Positions 1 through 7,645 of a stretch of DNA of 11,757 bases are shown piece by piece. The DNA lies in NCBI GenBank assembly GCA_964438735.1, contig CAYTLW010000186.1:1-11757 (forward strand), in the 5' to 3' direction. Each line of letters opens with the position of its first letter. Position 1 is the first letter of the stretch. A program made the translations under genes and the position numbers. The notes beneath the pieces are model-generated. The model was given only the letters and a program-made list of their open reading frames with translations, was not told the DNA's origin and ran no database searches. Source of the stretch: CAYTLW01 sp964438735. GTDB taxonomy: Bacteria; Myxococcota_A; UBA9042.

Positions 1-18
1 ACCCATGGCGCCTGGACT

Positions 19-1365
19 TCAACCATCGGTGCAGAGGCTGGCGCAGGTGCCGCCGCGACGGGCACAACTCCAACCCGCGGTGTTGCCCTCGTGAGGACGC
101 CAGGTCACCGATGGCAGGTGCAGGGTCCACGCGTCTCGTAGCGGTCCACACGAGCCGCGCCCGCTGCTCAGCCAGAGTTGCATCTCGTGCGGCTGATACC
201 CCCATACGAAGTGGCTTCGCGGTGGCGGTACGTCGCTGTCGATGGTCATGTAACCCGCAGGTGGTGCGCAGGGATTGTCGGCCGTCACAGCCGGCGTGAT
301 GCCGCCGCCGTTGGCACCGAGATCGCCGGCGATCGCCAGCTCCCAACTGCCCGACAGCACGTCCAGCACCCACAGATCGTTGCGGGCGCCGATCGACGCG
401 TCGCGACCGCCAAAGAAGAGCAGGCGTGGATCGCCGGGGATGGCCAGCAAGCCGGCGCCGATCCGGCCGCTCGGTCCGCCGCCCCCGGGCAGCTGCTGCC
501 AGGTGTTGGCCTCCAGATCCAACCGCCAGACATCGGCCAGCGGGGTCGAGGGCAGGCTGCCGGTGCCGCCGACCACCAGCAGGTAGCGGTCCTGTCGGGT
601 AATGGCCATCGCGTGGCCGTAGCGGGCGCCAGGGCCGCCGCTCAAGATCAGCCGCTTCCACTTCTCGTCCGCTGCCGACCAGCGCCAGGTATCCGCCAGG
701 GCCATGGGCAGGCCGTCCACGTTGCCGGCGTCGCCGCCCTGCAGGTAGATGTCGCCGTCCTTGCTCACCGCCAACGCGCCACTGGCCCGACCCGGCGGCC
801 CTGAAACGGCCAGCAGTTGCCACTTGCCGGTGGCCTCTTGGTAGCTCCACAGGTCACCGTGTACGAGCCAGTTCGCGCCCGCTGCGCTTCGATGTCGTCC
901 GCCGAACAGCGCCACCATGTCGCCCGCCACCCGGCTGGCCGAAGCCGCGTGCACCCGCGCCGAGGGCACCACACCGCCGGCGCTCGCCCAGCCCTTGCAC
1001 CAGGTCAGTTCCCAGACACCGCCGTGGGAAGCGGCCACGTGCTCGCAGGGCGTGCTGGTCGCCCCATCTCCGCCGACCATGACCAGCTTGTCGCCCGCCA
1101 CGCCGCCAGCGGCAGCCGAGCGCGGCGTCGGGCCACCGACGGGGGATGACGAGCAGGCGGCCCCCGAGTCGGCCGTGTCCAGGTGCACATCGGGTTTGGC
1201 CACATCCGGTCCCCCGGTCGTCGTCTTGCACACCCCTTCCATGCAGGCGGTGCCGTCGGGGCAGGTGCCGTCGGCGGCGCAGGCGACCACCACCTCTCGG
1301 CAGCCACACACGCTCATGACCGCCCCGCAGAGCAGGACCGCGGCCAGTTGCGCGACTGCGTTCAT
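19..1365 (-). CDS. Kelch-repeat (six-blade beta-propeller) lipoprotein
   Basis: Predicted exported lipoprotein of 448 residues. I chose the ATG at 1365-1363 because it overlaps the upstream gene's TGA as ATGA and has an AGGGTGG-like ribosome site; an in-frame ATG at 1386 would add seven residues inside the upstream gene. The N-terminus is a hydrophobic signal ending in a lipobox-like VCGC (Cys22), followed by a small Cys module (CPDGTACMEGVC) and a Pro/Asp/Thr linker. From about residue 75 to 425 there are six Kelch-type units. Each has a hydrophobic strand ending in GG or SG (GGDG, GGRH, GGDA, GGTG, GGRD, SGRG), then a DxW/W pair such as DVWRLDLEANTW. Six units fit a closed beta-propeller, a fold usually used for protein or glycan binding. 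The last 15 residues hold three more cysteines. The binding partner is unknown. Co-translation with the large Cys-rich lipoprotein suggests the two act together at the cell surface. No catalytic motif is seen. Confidence 0.85.
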   Translation of the reverse strand: MNAVAQLAAVLLCGAVMSVCGCREVVVACAADGTCPDGTACMEGVCKTTTGGPDVAKPDVHLDTADSGAACSSSPVGGPTPRSAAAGGVAGDKLVMVGGDGATSTPCEHVAASHGGVWELTWCKGWASAGGVVPSARVHAASASRVAGDMVALFGGRHRSAAGANWLVHGDLWSYQEATGKWQLLAVSGPPGRASGALAVSKDGDIYLQGGDAGNVDGLPMALADTWRWSAADEKWKRLILSGGPGARYGHAMAITRQDRYLLVVGGTGSLPSTPLADVWRLDLEANTWQQLPGGGGPSGRIGAGLLAIPGDPRLLFFGGRDASIGARNDLWVLDVLSGSWELAIAGDLGANGGGITPAVTADNPCAPPAGYMTIDSDVPPPRSHFVWGYQPHEMQLWLSSGRGSCGPLRDAWTLHLPSVTWRPHEGNTAGWSCARRGGTCASLCTDG

Positions 1366-4300
1366 GGTCCACCCTGGCAGAGACACGCGTTCTCCTTTGC
1401 CGCGTGCACGGCGACGTTGTCGACCCAGGCGCCGCGCTTGGCATCGGGCACCTTGGGCGCGCCGGTAAACGCGAGCGTCAACGCCACCTCACCAGCCTGG
1501 GTGACCTCGAAAGGCAGCTCGACACCGGCCATCTGCGCGCTGGGTGCACATAGCGGGCTGCCCAGGGGCTTGCCGCCGACGTGCGCGGCCAGGGCGCCGG
1601 TGGCGCAGTCATTGCTGTCCACATCCAGCCGGGCCGACAAGGTCAACCGGTAGTGGCCGATCGCCAGAGCGAGCGGTGGCAGGGCGGCTTGCCAGCTGCC
1701 AGTCCCCCAGCCGCAGTGCAGGCTATGCAGGCCGCCGGCGGCCTTGGCATCGACCGCGTTCTGCCAGCCGAACCCAGCTTGAGACGTGTCGCTGGCCCCG
1801 AAGGTCCAGCCGACGGCTGCCGCTTCGAACCCCTGGCTGGAAATCTGGGGCTCGGCGCAGGTCTGGGCGACCTTGCAGGCGCCCTGTTCACACCAGGCCA
1901 CCGTGCAGCCGACGTTGGTCGGACAGGACAGAGCGCTGGTGCTGCAGGTGGCTTTGGTCACATCGCAAGCGTTGGCCGTGCAGGCGTAGCCATCGTCACA
2001 ATCGGCGTTCTTGGCGCAGCAGCCTGGCCCGGCCTTGGGCGTGCCGATGCAGGTGCCAGTGCCGTCACAGTGGTCGTCGGTGGTGCATTCGGCGCCGTCG
2101 TCGCAGCCGGTCGCCTTGGGCTCGAAGGGGAAGACGCAGCCCACCTTCGGCTTGCAGTAATCCACGGTACAGGCCTTGCCATCGTTGCAGACCGGCGGAG
2201 GGCCGTCCGTGCAGCCGCCGGTGCCGCATTTTTCGAGCCCGTCGCAGGGGTCGCCATCGGAGCAGTCGCCGATGACCGTGATCAGGGCCTGGCAGCCGCT
2301 ATCGGCCAGGCAGTAGTCGATGGTGCAGGGCTTGCCATCGTCGCAGCCCACCACGTCCGGGCTGATGCACTTGCCGCTATGACACTTGCCGCCCGAGGTG
2401 CACGCTGAACCGTCGCTGCAGGTCTGTCCGTCGACCGGCAGGTGGATGCAGCTCTTGTCGCTATCCTTCTTGCAGGTATCCAGGGTGCAGGGGTTGCCGT
2501 CGTCGCAGTTGGCGTTCTTGGTACAGCAGTCGGTCTTGCTGGAGCCGATGCAGAGGCCCTTGGTGCACTTGCCGCCGATCATGCAGCCGGTGCCGGTGTC
2601 GCAGGCCAGGGTGTTGTTGACCCACTTGCAGAATCCGCTGGCGGAGTCGCAGCTGTCGGTGGTGCAGGGATTGCCATCGCTGCAGTCGATCGTCACGCCC
2701 GTCTCGCAGACGCCGCCCTGGCAGCGATCGCCCAGGGTGCAGGCGTTGCCATCTTCGCAGGCGGTGTCCTCTGAAGCCGAGTCATCGTGGGTACAGTTGC
2801 CGCCCTTGCAGTCGTCGACGCTGCACGGCTTGCTGTCATCGCAATCTTTCGTCTGTCCGATGCATTTACTCACCGCGCACGTGTCCTGCACCGTGCAGGG
2901 ATCGTTGTCATCGCAGACGCCGGGCGAGGGCTGGTAGAGGCAGCCGGTGTCCACCGAACAGCCGTCGAAGGTGCACGGGTTGCCGTCGTCGCAGGCCAAC
3001 GCCTTGCCAACGCAGGAGCCCGAAGCGCAGCCATCCTGGATCGTGCAGGCGTTGCCATCGTTGCATTCGCCGACGTGCGCGGCGTGGGCGCACCCCTTGA
3101 CGGCGTCGCAGGAATCGAGGGTGCAGGGGTTGCCGTCATCGCAGTTGAGCGGCTTGCTGACCACGCAGATGGCGTTGGCGCACAGGGCGCTGCCATTGCA
3201 GACGTCGCCATCATCGCAGTTGGCGCCGTCGGCCAGCGATTGGTGCTGACAGCCCGAGTTGGGGTCGCAGATATCCAGGGTGCAGCTGTTGTTGTCGCTG
3301 CAGACATTGAGAAGCTGAGCGGCGCAGACCGAGTTGGTGCAGACCTCCTGCAAGGTGCACGGGTTGCCGTCATCGCATGCCTTGCCCTCGACGGGCGCCG
3401 GATCGTTCTTGCAGGCGCCGCCGATGCAGACATCCTGGGTACACGGGCTGTTGTCTTTGCAATCCGCGTCCTTGTCACAGCAGGTGGCCAGCGGCTTGCC
3501 CACGCATAACTTGCCGACGCAGACATCCGCCTCCGTGCACGGATTGCCGTCGCTGCACGGTCCAGCCTTCACCGGGTGCTGACAGCCGCCCTTGCTGTCG
3601 CAGCTGTCGGCCGTGCAGGGGCTGCCATCGTCACAGTCCTTGGCCACACTGCCGATGCAGACACCTTTTTCGCAGACGCCGGCCTGGAAGCAGGGGTCGG
3701 CCGGTTTGCAGGGCGAACCGAAGGCCAGCTGCAAGACCACGCATCCCTTGGCCGGATCGCAGGGCGTGATGGTGCAGTTATTGCCGTCGTCGCAGATCGT
3801 CGGCGTGCCGCCGGTGCACTTGCTCAACTTGCAGCTCTCGCCGGTGGTGCAGGGCAGCCCGTCATCGCACTGGCCGATTCGCGGCAGGTAGCGGCAGTCG
3901 CTGACCGCCTCGCAGACGTCGGTGGTGCACGGGTTGCCGTCGTTGCAGAGCTGGTGCACCGGCGTGTGCAGGCAGCCGCCGGGCTGGCCGGCGCAGGTAT
4001 CCTTGGTGCAGGCCACGTTGTCATCGCAGGTCGTCTCGTCGGTCTGTCCGTCGCAGTCGTTGTCGACCCCGTCGCAGGTCTTTTCGCTGGTCTCGTAATC
4101 CGGCACCTGGCCCAGGTTGCAGATCCACTTGGCGCCGACACAGCGCGAGGTCTTGGCCGTGGCGCAGACCCCCGAGATGCCGCAGGCGGCGCCGGCGAGG
4201 CCGTCCAGGGTCTCGTCGGTCTGTCCGTCGCAGTCGTTGTCGGCGGCATCGCATCGGGTCTCGCCGTCGAACTCGTAGTCGCTGCCCGGCGGCAACAGGC

Positions 4301-4853
4301 AGCGCACCTTGCCGCTGGCGACGTCGCACTCGGCGCCGCTGGTCTGGCCCTCGCACACCCCGGCGGTACAGGCCATGGCCTGCAGGGTCGCTGAGCTCGC
4401 CTTGGACTCATCATCGGGATCGTAGACATCGCTGACACAGTCGCCGTCCGCGTCGGCGATGTTGGACTCGACCGCGTCAGAGCGGCCATCCCCATCCTGG
4501 TCGAGCGGCGCGCCCAGGTTGCTGCCGACCTCCTTCTTGTCGGGCAATCCGTCGCTATCGGTGTCGATGCTGGTGGGGTCGGTGCCGGCGACCGACTCCA
4601 GCCGCGCGCTCAGACCGTCGCCATCGAAGTCCTCGTCCGGATCGGCGCAGCGGGCCCCTGCCTTGTCCCACCGAGCGTCGCTGCAGAAGGTGCTGGCGCA
4701 GTCGTCGTTGGACGTGCAGCTCTGCCCCATGGTCAGCAGTGGATCCGGGCCGCAGCAGGCGACGCCGACCAGCAGCATCACGCTCAGCAACGTAGCGAGC
4801 ACCGTGGGACGGAGGCGCGGCTCCATCGACCCTGGTGCGCACCGACGATGCAT
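1362..4853 (-). CDS. Large cysteine-rich repeat lipoprotein (CTDC-like modules, MopE-like and calcium-repeat segments)
   Basis: Predicted surface lipoprotein of 1163 residues. The ATG at 4853-4851 is preferred because GGAGG lies 9 nt upstream; an in-frame ATG at 4916 lacks this site and would put 21 polar residues before the signal. The signal peptide ends at a lipobox-like GVAC (Cys33). Layout: a short Cys segment to about residue 70; Asp-rich thrombospondin-3/EF-hand-like calcium repeats at 71-149 (DFDGDGL, DTDSDGLPD, DQDGDGRSD, DADGDCVSD); two MopE-type metal-binding-like motifs (DNDCDGQTDET) at 200-274; 27 tandem Cys modules at about 276-1000, resembling the Dictyostelium CTDC repeat; and a 163-residue C-terminal beta-sandwich-like domain (about 1001-1163) of the sort often seen in carbohydrate-binding or adhesin tails. 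Such proteins are common and uncharacterised in Myxococcota. A stalk-like, disulfide-stiffened, calcium-dependent adhesin is my inference. It is first in an operon with the Kelch lipoprotein. Confidence 0.85.
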   Translation of the reverse strand: MHRRCAPGSMEPRLRPTVLATLLSVMLLVGVACCGPDPLLTMGQSCTSNDDCASTFCSDARWDKAGARCADPDEDFDGDGLSARLESVAGTDPTSIDTDSDGLPDKKEVGSNLGAPLDQDGDGRSDAVESNIADADGDCVSDVYDPDDESKASSATLQAMACTAGVCEGQTSGAECDVASGKVRCLLPPGSDYEFDGETRCDAADNDCDGQTDETLDGLAGAACGISGVCATAKTSRCVGAKWICNLGQVPDYETSEKTCDGVDNDCDGQTDETTCDDNVACTKDTCAGQPGGCLHTPVHQLCNDGNPCTTDVCEAVSDCRYLPRIGQCDDGLPCTTGESCKLSKCTGGTPTICDDGNNCTITPCDPAKGCVVLQLAFGSPCKPADPCFQAGVCEKGVCIGSVAKDCDDGSPCTADSCDSKGGCQHPVKAGPCSDGNPCTEADVCVGKLCVGKPLATCCDKDADCKDNSPCTQDVCIGGACKNDPAPVEGKACDDGNPCTLQEVCTNSVCAAQLLNVCSDNNSCTLDICDPNSGCQHQSLADGANCDDGDVCNGSALCANAICVVSKPLNCDDGNPCTLDSCDAVKGCAHAAHVGECNDGNACTIQDGCASGSCVGKALACDDGNPCTFDGCSVDTGCLYQPSPGVCDDNDPCTVQDTCAVSKCIGQTKDCDDSKPCSVDDCKGGNCTHDDSASEDTACEDGNACTLGDRCQGGVCETGVTIDCSDGNPCTTDSCDSASGFCKWVNNTLACDTGTGCMIGGKCTKGLCIGSSKTDCCTKNANCDDGNPCTLDTCKKDSDKSCIHLPVDGQTCSDGSACTSGGKCHSGKCISPDVVGCDDGKPCTIDYCLADSGCQALITVIGDCSDGDPCDGLEKCGTGGCTDGPPPVCNDGKACTVDYCKPKVGCVFPFEPKATGCDDGAECTTDDHCDGTGTCIGTPKAGPGCCAKNADCDDGYACTANACDVTKATCSTSALSCPTNVGCTVAWCEQGACKVAQTCAEPQISSQGFEAAAVGWTFGASDTSQAGFGWQNAVDAKAAGGLHSLHCGWGTGSWQAALPPLALAIGHYRLTLSARLDVDSNDCATGALAAHVGGKPLGSPLCAPSAQMAGVELPFEVTQAGEVALTLAFTGAPKVPDAKRGAWVDNVAVHAAKENACLCQGGP
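1854..4028 (-). repeat. 27 tandem cysteine modules in strict A/B alternation
   Basis: Coding repeat within the large lipoprotein. About 27 modules of 22-30 residues each begin with C(D/N/S)DGxxC. Type A modules space the next cysteines as C-x4-C-x5-C (CTLDSCDAVKGC, often then an aromatic or His). Type B modules use C-x5-C-x4-C (CTIQDGCASGSC, often then VG or IG). By eye the order is A, A, then twelve consecutive B-A pairs, then a final short A. A few A modules vary in the second spacing (x4 to x7). The true duplication unit therefore seems to be a pair of roughly 54 residues (about 160 bp). At DNA level the CDDGNPCT-encoding stretch recurs with few changes, which produces the long antisense open frames here. 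Confidence 0.8.
4033..4242 (-). repeat. Exact 33-bp direct repeat in MopE-like motifs
   Basis: Positions 4033-4065 and 4210-4242 are identical over 33 bp. They encode the two DNDCDGQTDET motifs of the large lipoprotein. The copies start 177 bp (59 codons) apart, while the sequence between and around them has diverged. Confidence 0.85.
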
Positions 4854-4950
4854 CGAGGTGATCCTCCGGATGGGGGCGACAAGCGCGACCGGGTTCGCTT
4901 CGCCGGCGCAGCCCATGGGTCCAGCATAGCGAGGCGAACGGTGGGACTCC

Positions 4951-4980
4951 AGCGCGCGCGCCAGGGAAAAAGCGCGCGCG
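4951..4980. repeat. GC-alternating inverted repeat (hairpin)
   Basis: Two GCGCGCGCG arms flank a spacer, CCAGGGAAAAA, and can fold into a very stable stem. No T-run follows on the minus strand, so a rho-independent terminator for the transglycosylase gene is only possible. The stem could explain poor sequencing and the assembly break just beside it. Confidence 0.5.
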
Positions 4981-5014
4981 GGCCCTCACTACCCCCGCCC
5001 CTCAACAGTCGCGG

Positions 5015-5024
5015 NNNNNNNNNN
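5015..5024. other. Scaffold gap (10 N)
   Basis: Ten undetermined bases join two contigs. The fixed length suggests a placeholder rather than a measured distance. See the flanking duplicate. Confidence 0.95.
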
Positions 5025-5119
5025 CGCCCCCCTGGGGCCCACCTTCGGGGGGCGATGGGGGGCCCCCCCCCGGGCGCGCGTGTAAACTGGCGCGCGCGGG
5101 CCATCAGTACCCCGTCCGA

Positions 5120-5980
5120 TCAACTGTCGCGGAGGGCGTAATAGACGCTCAGCACCTTGCGAACATAGCTGTCTGTACTGGCGAAAGGCGTGCCGCCACG
5201 ATCCTTGACCGGGCTCGAGCCGGCGTGAAATGCCGACAACACCTTGATGAGATCGCCGTTGAATCGATTGGCCAGGATGCGCAGCAGTCGCGCCCCGCCC
5301 ATGATGTTCTGCGCCGGGTCAAAGGGATCCGTCACGCCGACGGTGCGGGCGGTCACGGGCATGAGCTGCATCAGGCCCTGGGCGCCTTTGATCGACACCG
5401 CCCGATGTTTGAAGTTGCTCTCGATCTTGATGACGGCCCGGATCAGGTCACCCGGCAGCCGATAGCGGCGCGCGGCGGCGGCGATCTCGACCGTGTAGGG
5501 GCCGCGATCGGCGCTGGAGAGTGATGGCGCTCGGGGCGGCGCGGGCAATGGAAAGCGGGTCGCCCGCGGCGACGGTACCGGGCGATGGGGTACAGCCGCC
5601 GGCGCCCGATGAGCGGGTGCTGCACCCTTGTGCGAGGCGGGCTTCGGTGATGCGTCCTTCAGTGACGGGACAGCGCCGGGCTTGGAGGTGTCCACCTTGC
5701 CGGTGCGCACGCTGCGCTTCCAATCACAGCGGAAGGGGTGCCTGTCCACCGGCTCGCCGCAGCGCTTGAGGATCCAGCGCAAACTGCGTCGCTCGTCGCG
5801 GATCAAGACGACCAGGTTCTTGCCGTGGGTGATGTTGTCGGGACCGCGACATTGGAACATGGCCGAACGACAGAGTGGGGCGGCCATCGCGGCGCTGGCG
5901 GAGATCGCCATCGTGGCGATTACCAGGGCGGTGGCGACCAGAACGCGCGGTTGCATTGTCCCGGTTGGCGTGCGCATCAT
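5120..5980 (-). CDS. Lytic transglycosylase, SLT domain, exported
   Basis: Cleaves the MurNAc-GlcNAc bond of peptidoglycan in the periplasm, forming 1,6-anhydro-MurNAc (family knowledge). The predicted protein has 286 residues. Start: ATG codons at 5980 and 5977 follow AGGA (4 or 7 nt away). An ATG at 6046 would add 22 residues with no signal character. A signal peptide (VLVATALVIATMAISASAAMA) probably ends near residue 33. A small unclassified segment with four Cys (37, 44, 74, 85) follows, then a Pro/Ala/Ser-rich linker (about 95-156) and an SLT (Slt70-type) domain at about 162-283. Catalytic Glu187 lies in IKIESNF, with GLMQLMP at 202-208 and a C-terminal SYVRKVLSVY motif. The usual AYNAG motif reads AFHAG, with His252 replacing Asn. 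It is divergent from the sugar genes. Its stop lies next to the scaffold gap, so the last codons rest on the right contig. Confidence 0.88.
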   Translation of the reverse strand: MMRTPTGTMQPRVLVATALVIATMAISASAAMAAPLCRSAMFQCRGPDNITHGKNLVVLIRDERRSLRWILKRCGEPVDRHPFRCDWKRSVRTGKVDTSKPGAVPSLKDASPKPASHKGAAPAHRAPAAVPHRPVPSPRATRFPLPAPPRAPSLSSADRGPYTVEIAAAARRYRLPGDLIRAVIKIESNFKHRAVSIKGAQGLMQLMPVTARTVGVTDPFDPAQNIMGGARLLRILANRFNGDLIKVLSAFHAGSSPVKDRGGTPFASTDSYVRKVLSVYYALRDS

Positions 5981-6058
5981 CCCGTCCTGCCCGCCCGTTC
6001 GGAGTCGGGCCTCGCCGAGTGTAGCCCAACCCTGTGAACCCGCCACTCAGGAGTCCCC
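5981..6058. promoter_or_regulatory. Divergent intergenic region; ribosome site of the fusion gene
   Basis: This 78-bp space separates the divergent transglycosylase and sugar-enzyme genes, so it should hold or border promoters for both. I see no convincing -35/-10 pair on either strand. AGGAG at 6049-6053 lies 5 nt before the GTG at 6059 and fixes that start. AGGA on the minus strand serves the transglycosylase. Confidence 0.5.
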
Positions 6059-7645
6059 GTGCAACCGGTCACGCTGATCGGATACGGTCTGTGGGGCAAG
6101 AATATCGCCCGCAATCTTGCGGAGTTGGGTGCATTGTCCGGCATCTGCGAGTCTTCTCCCAATCGCCAGGCAGCGGCCTCGAAGGCCCACCCCGATGTGC
6201 CGGTGCACGCGGCCATCGAGCACGTGCCCCGCGAACACGCCGTGGCCATCGCGGCGCCAGCAGCAGAACACGCCAGGCTGGCCCGTTTCTTCCTGGAACG
6301 TGACCAGCACGTCTTTGTCGAGAAGCCGCTGGCCCTGCAGTTGAGCGATGGCGAGGCCTTGCGCGATCTCGCCCGCGAGCGCGGCCGGGTGCTGATGGTC
6401 GGCCACCTGCTGCACTACCATCCCGCCGTGCTGGCCCTGCAGAAGCTGATCGATGAAGGCGTGCTGGGCCGGCTGCGCTACCTGTACTCCAATCGCCTCA
6501 ACCTGGGCCGTTTCCGCCGCGAGGAGAACAGCCTCTGGTCCTTCGCCCCGCACGACATCGCCCTGCTGCTTCGTTTTGTCGGTTCCATGCCCCGTCAGGT
6601 GATCGCCAGCGGTGGCTACTTCCTGCATCCCAGGGTCGCCGATACCACCATGACCGTGCTGGATTGGGACTCGGGCATCCAGGCCCACGTCTACGTCTCC
6701 TGGCTGCATCCCTTCAAAGAGCAGCGCCTGGTCGTGGTGGGTGAAGATGGCATGGCGGTCTTCGATGACCGTGCCGCCGAGCATAAGCTCGTCTTGTACC
6801 GCCACGGCGTGGCCTGGCGGGAGGGCGTGCCCGAGCCGGTGCGCGCCGAGGCCGAGCCCGTGCCCATCGCCGGCGACGAGCCCCTGCGCGCCGAGATGTC
6901 CGCCTTCCTGGCCGCCGTGCAAGATCCGACGATTCCCCTGCCATCGGACGCCGACGAGGGCCTGCGCGTGCTGAGCGTGCTCGACGCCGCCGAGCGATCG
7001 CTGTCCCATGGCGGCACGCCGGTCACCTTGGCCGCCACGTCGGCGCCCCAGGCGACCATCCACCCCACCGCGGTGATCGGCCGCGAGGCTCGGATCGGCC
7101 CGGGCAGCCGGGTCTGGCACTTCTGCCACGTGATGGATGGCGCGGTCATCGGCGGCGATTGCGTCATCGGCCAGAATGGCTTCGTCCAGGGCGGCGCCAT
7201 CATTGGCGACCGCGTTCGCCTGCAGAACAACGTCTCGGTCTACCGCGGCGTGGTGCTCGAGGATGACGTCTTCTGCGGCCCCTCCTGCGTGTTCACCAAC
7301 GTGGTCCGGCCGCGGGCCCACGTCTCGCGCAAAGAGGAGTTCGCCGCCACACGCGTCGGCCGCGGCGCCACCATCGGCGCCAACGCCACCGTGGTCTGCG
7401 GCAACGACGTCGGCCCCTACGCCTTCATCGCTGCCGGCGCGGTGGTCACCCACGATGTGCCCGCGCACGCGCTTGTGGTCGGCCAGCCGGCCCGCGTGGT
7501 CGGCTGGGTCTGCCGCTGTGGCGAACGCCTGGCCTTGAACGCGGCGCCCGCGCTGGGCACCACCGCGTCCTGTCATCGCTGCGATGCCGCCTGGGGTGTG
7601 GGCGATACGGGGCTTGTGGAGCGCCAGCTGGACACGACCGATTGA
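6059..7645 (+). CDS. Fused UDP-GlcNAcA 3-dehydrogenase (WlbA/WbpB-like) and UDP-2-acetamido-3-amino sugar N-acetyltransferase (WlbB/WbpD-like)
   Basis: Bifunctional cytoplasmic enzyme of 528 residues, starting at GTG with AGGAG 5 nt upstream. Residues 1 to about 325 are a Gfo/Idh/MocA oxidoreductase: NAD-binding GYGLWG (8-13), EKP at 88-90, GHLLHYHP (115-122) and PHD with His165, matching the Lys/His pair of this family. It should oxidise C3 of UDP-GlcNAcA. From about residue 330 comes a left-handed beta-helix acyltransferase with hexapeptide repeats and the WbpD hallmarks WHFCHVMDGAVIG, QNNVSVYRGV, FTNVVRPRAHVSRKEEF and IGANATVVCG. It ends in a CRCGE...CHRC zinc-ribbon-like tail. This half should acetylate the 3-amino group using acetyl-CoA. 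The missing middle step is supplied by the aminotransferase gene 71 bp downstream. The product, UDP-GlcNAc3NAcA, feeds O-antigen or surface glycan synthesis. The UDP-GlcNAc 6-dehydrogenase and any 2-epimerase are not in this window. Exact substrate is inferred from family and neighbour. Confidence 0.88.
   Translation: MQPVTLIGYGLWGKNIARNLAELGALSGICESSPNRQAAASKAHPDVPVHAAIEHVPREHAVAIAAPAAEHARLARFFLERDQHVFVEKPLALQLSDGEALRDLARERGRVLMVGHLLHYHPAVLALQKLIDEGVLGRLRYLYSNRLNLGRFRREENSLWSFAPHDIALLLRFVGSMPRQVIASGGYFLHPRVADTTMTVLDWDSGIQAHVYVSWLHPFKEQRLVVVGEDGMAVFDDRAAEHKLVLYRHGVAWREGVPEPVRAEAEPVPIAGDEPLRAEMSAFLAAVQDPTIPLPSDADEGLRVLSVLDAAERSLSHGGTPVTLAATSAPQATIHPTAVIGREARIGPGSRVWHFCHVMDGAVIGGDCVIGQNGFVQGGAIIGDRVRLQNNVSVYRGVVLEDDVFCGPSCVFTNVVRPRAHVSRKEEFAATRVGRGATIGANATVVCGNDVGPYAFIAAGAVVTHDVPAHALVVGQPARVVGWVCRCGERLALNAAPALGTTASCHRCDAAWGVGDTGLVERQLDTTD

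Larger units (their letters stand above)
4854..5119. other. Intergenic region with assembly gap; weak promoter candidate
   Basis: This lies between the transglycosylase stop and the Cys-rich lipoprotein start, both on the minus strand. It holds GGAGG for the lipoprotein (4863-4867), a weak minus-strand -10-like TATGCT (4928-4923) with only a poor -35 (TGGAGT, 4951-4946), a GC-alternating inverted repeat (4951-4980), the N gap, and a noisy duplicate of the gap's left side. If the duplicate is removed, the real intergenic distance is about 148 bp (4854-5001). Confidence 0.5.
4907..5132. repeat. Gap-flanking 108-bp noisy duplicate (likely assembly artefact)
   Basis: The 108 bases left of the gap (4907-5014) align without gaps to the 108 bases right of it (5025-5132), with about 75 matches (about 69%) by hand count. 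The best-matched core is GCGCGCGCGGGCC. The transglycosylase stop codon appears in both copies at equivalent places (5002-5004 and 5120-5122). The right copy's outer half is rich in C and G runs. Differences that are substitutions only, and equal lengths on both sides, suggest two error-laden contig ends covering one locus. Confidence 0.7.

Noticed and set aside
1854..4028. Regularly spaced DNA repeats that could suggest a CRISPR array.
   Set aside because: The repeats are degenerate, in frame and encode conserved cysteines; there are no unique spacers of constant length.
2442..4394. Long plus-strand open frames (100 to 272 codons) opposite the Cys-rich gene.
   Set aside because: They mirror the repeated codons of the Cys modules, giving low-complexity Val/Ala/Gly text with no start signals or domains.
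4854..4916. Longer start for the Cys-rich lipoprotein at the ATG at 4916.
   Set aside because: It adds 21 polar residues before the signal peptide and lacks the GGAGG site seen before the ATG at 4853.
4784..5141. Open frames spanning the N gap.
   Set aside because: They read through undetermined bases and the suspected artefactual duplicate, so they carry no evidence of coding.
5981..6046. Longer start for the transglycosylase at 6046.
   Set aside because: The extra residues precede a clear signal peptide, and the ATGs at 5980/5977 have a nearby AGGA.
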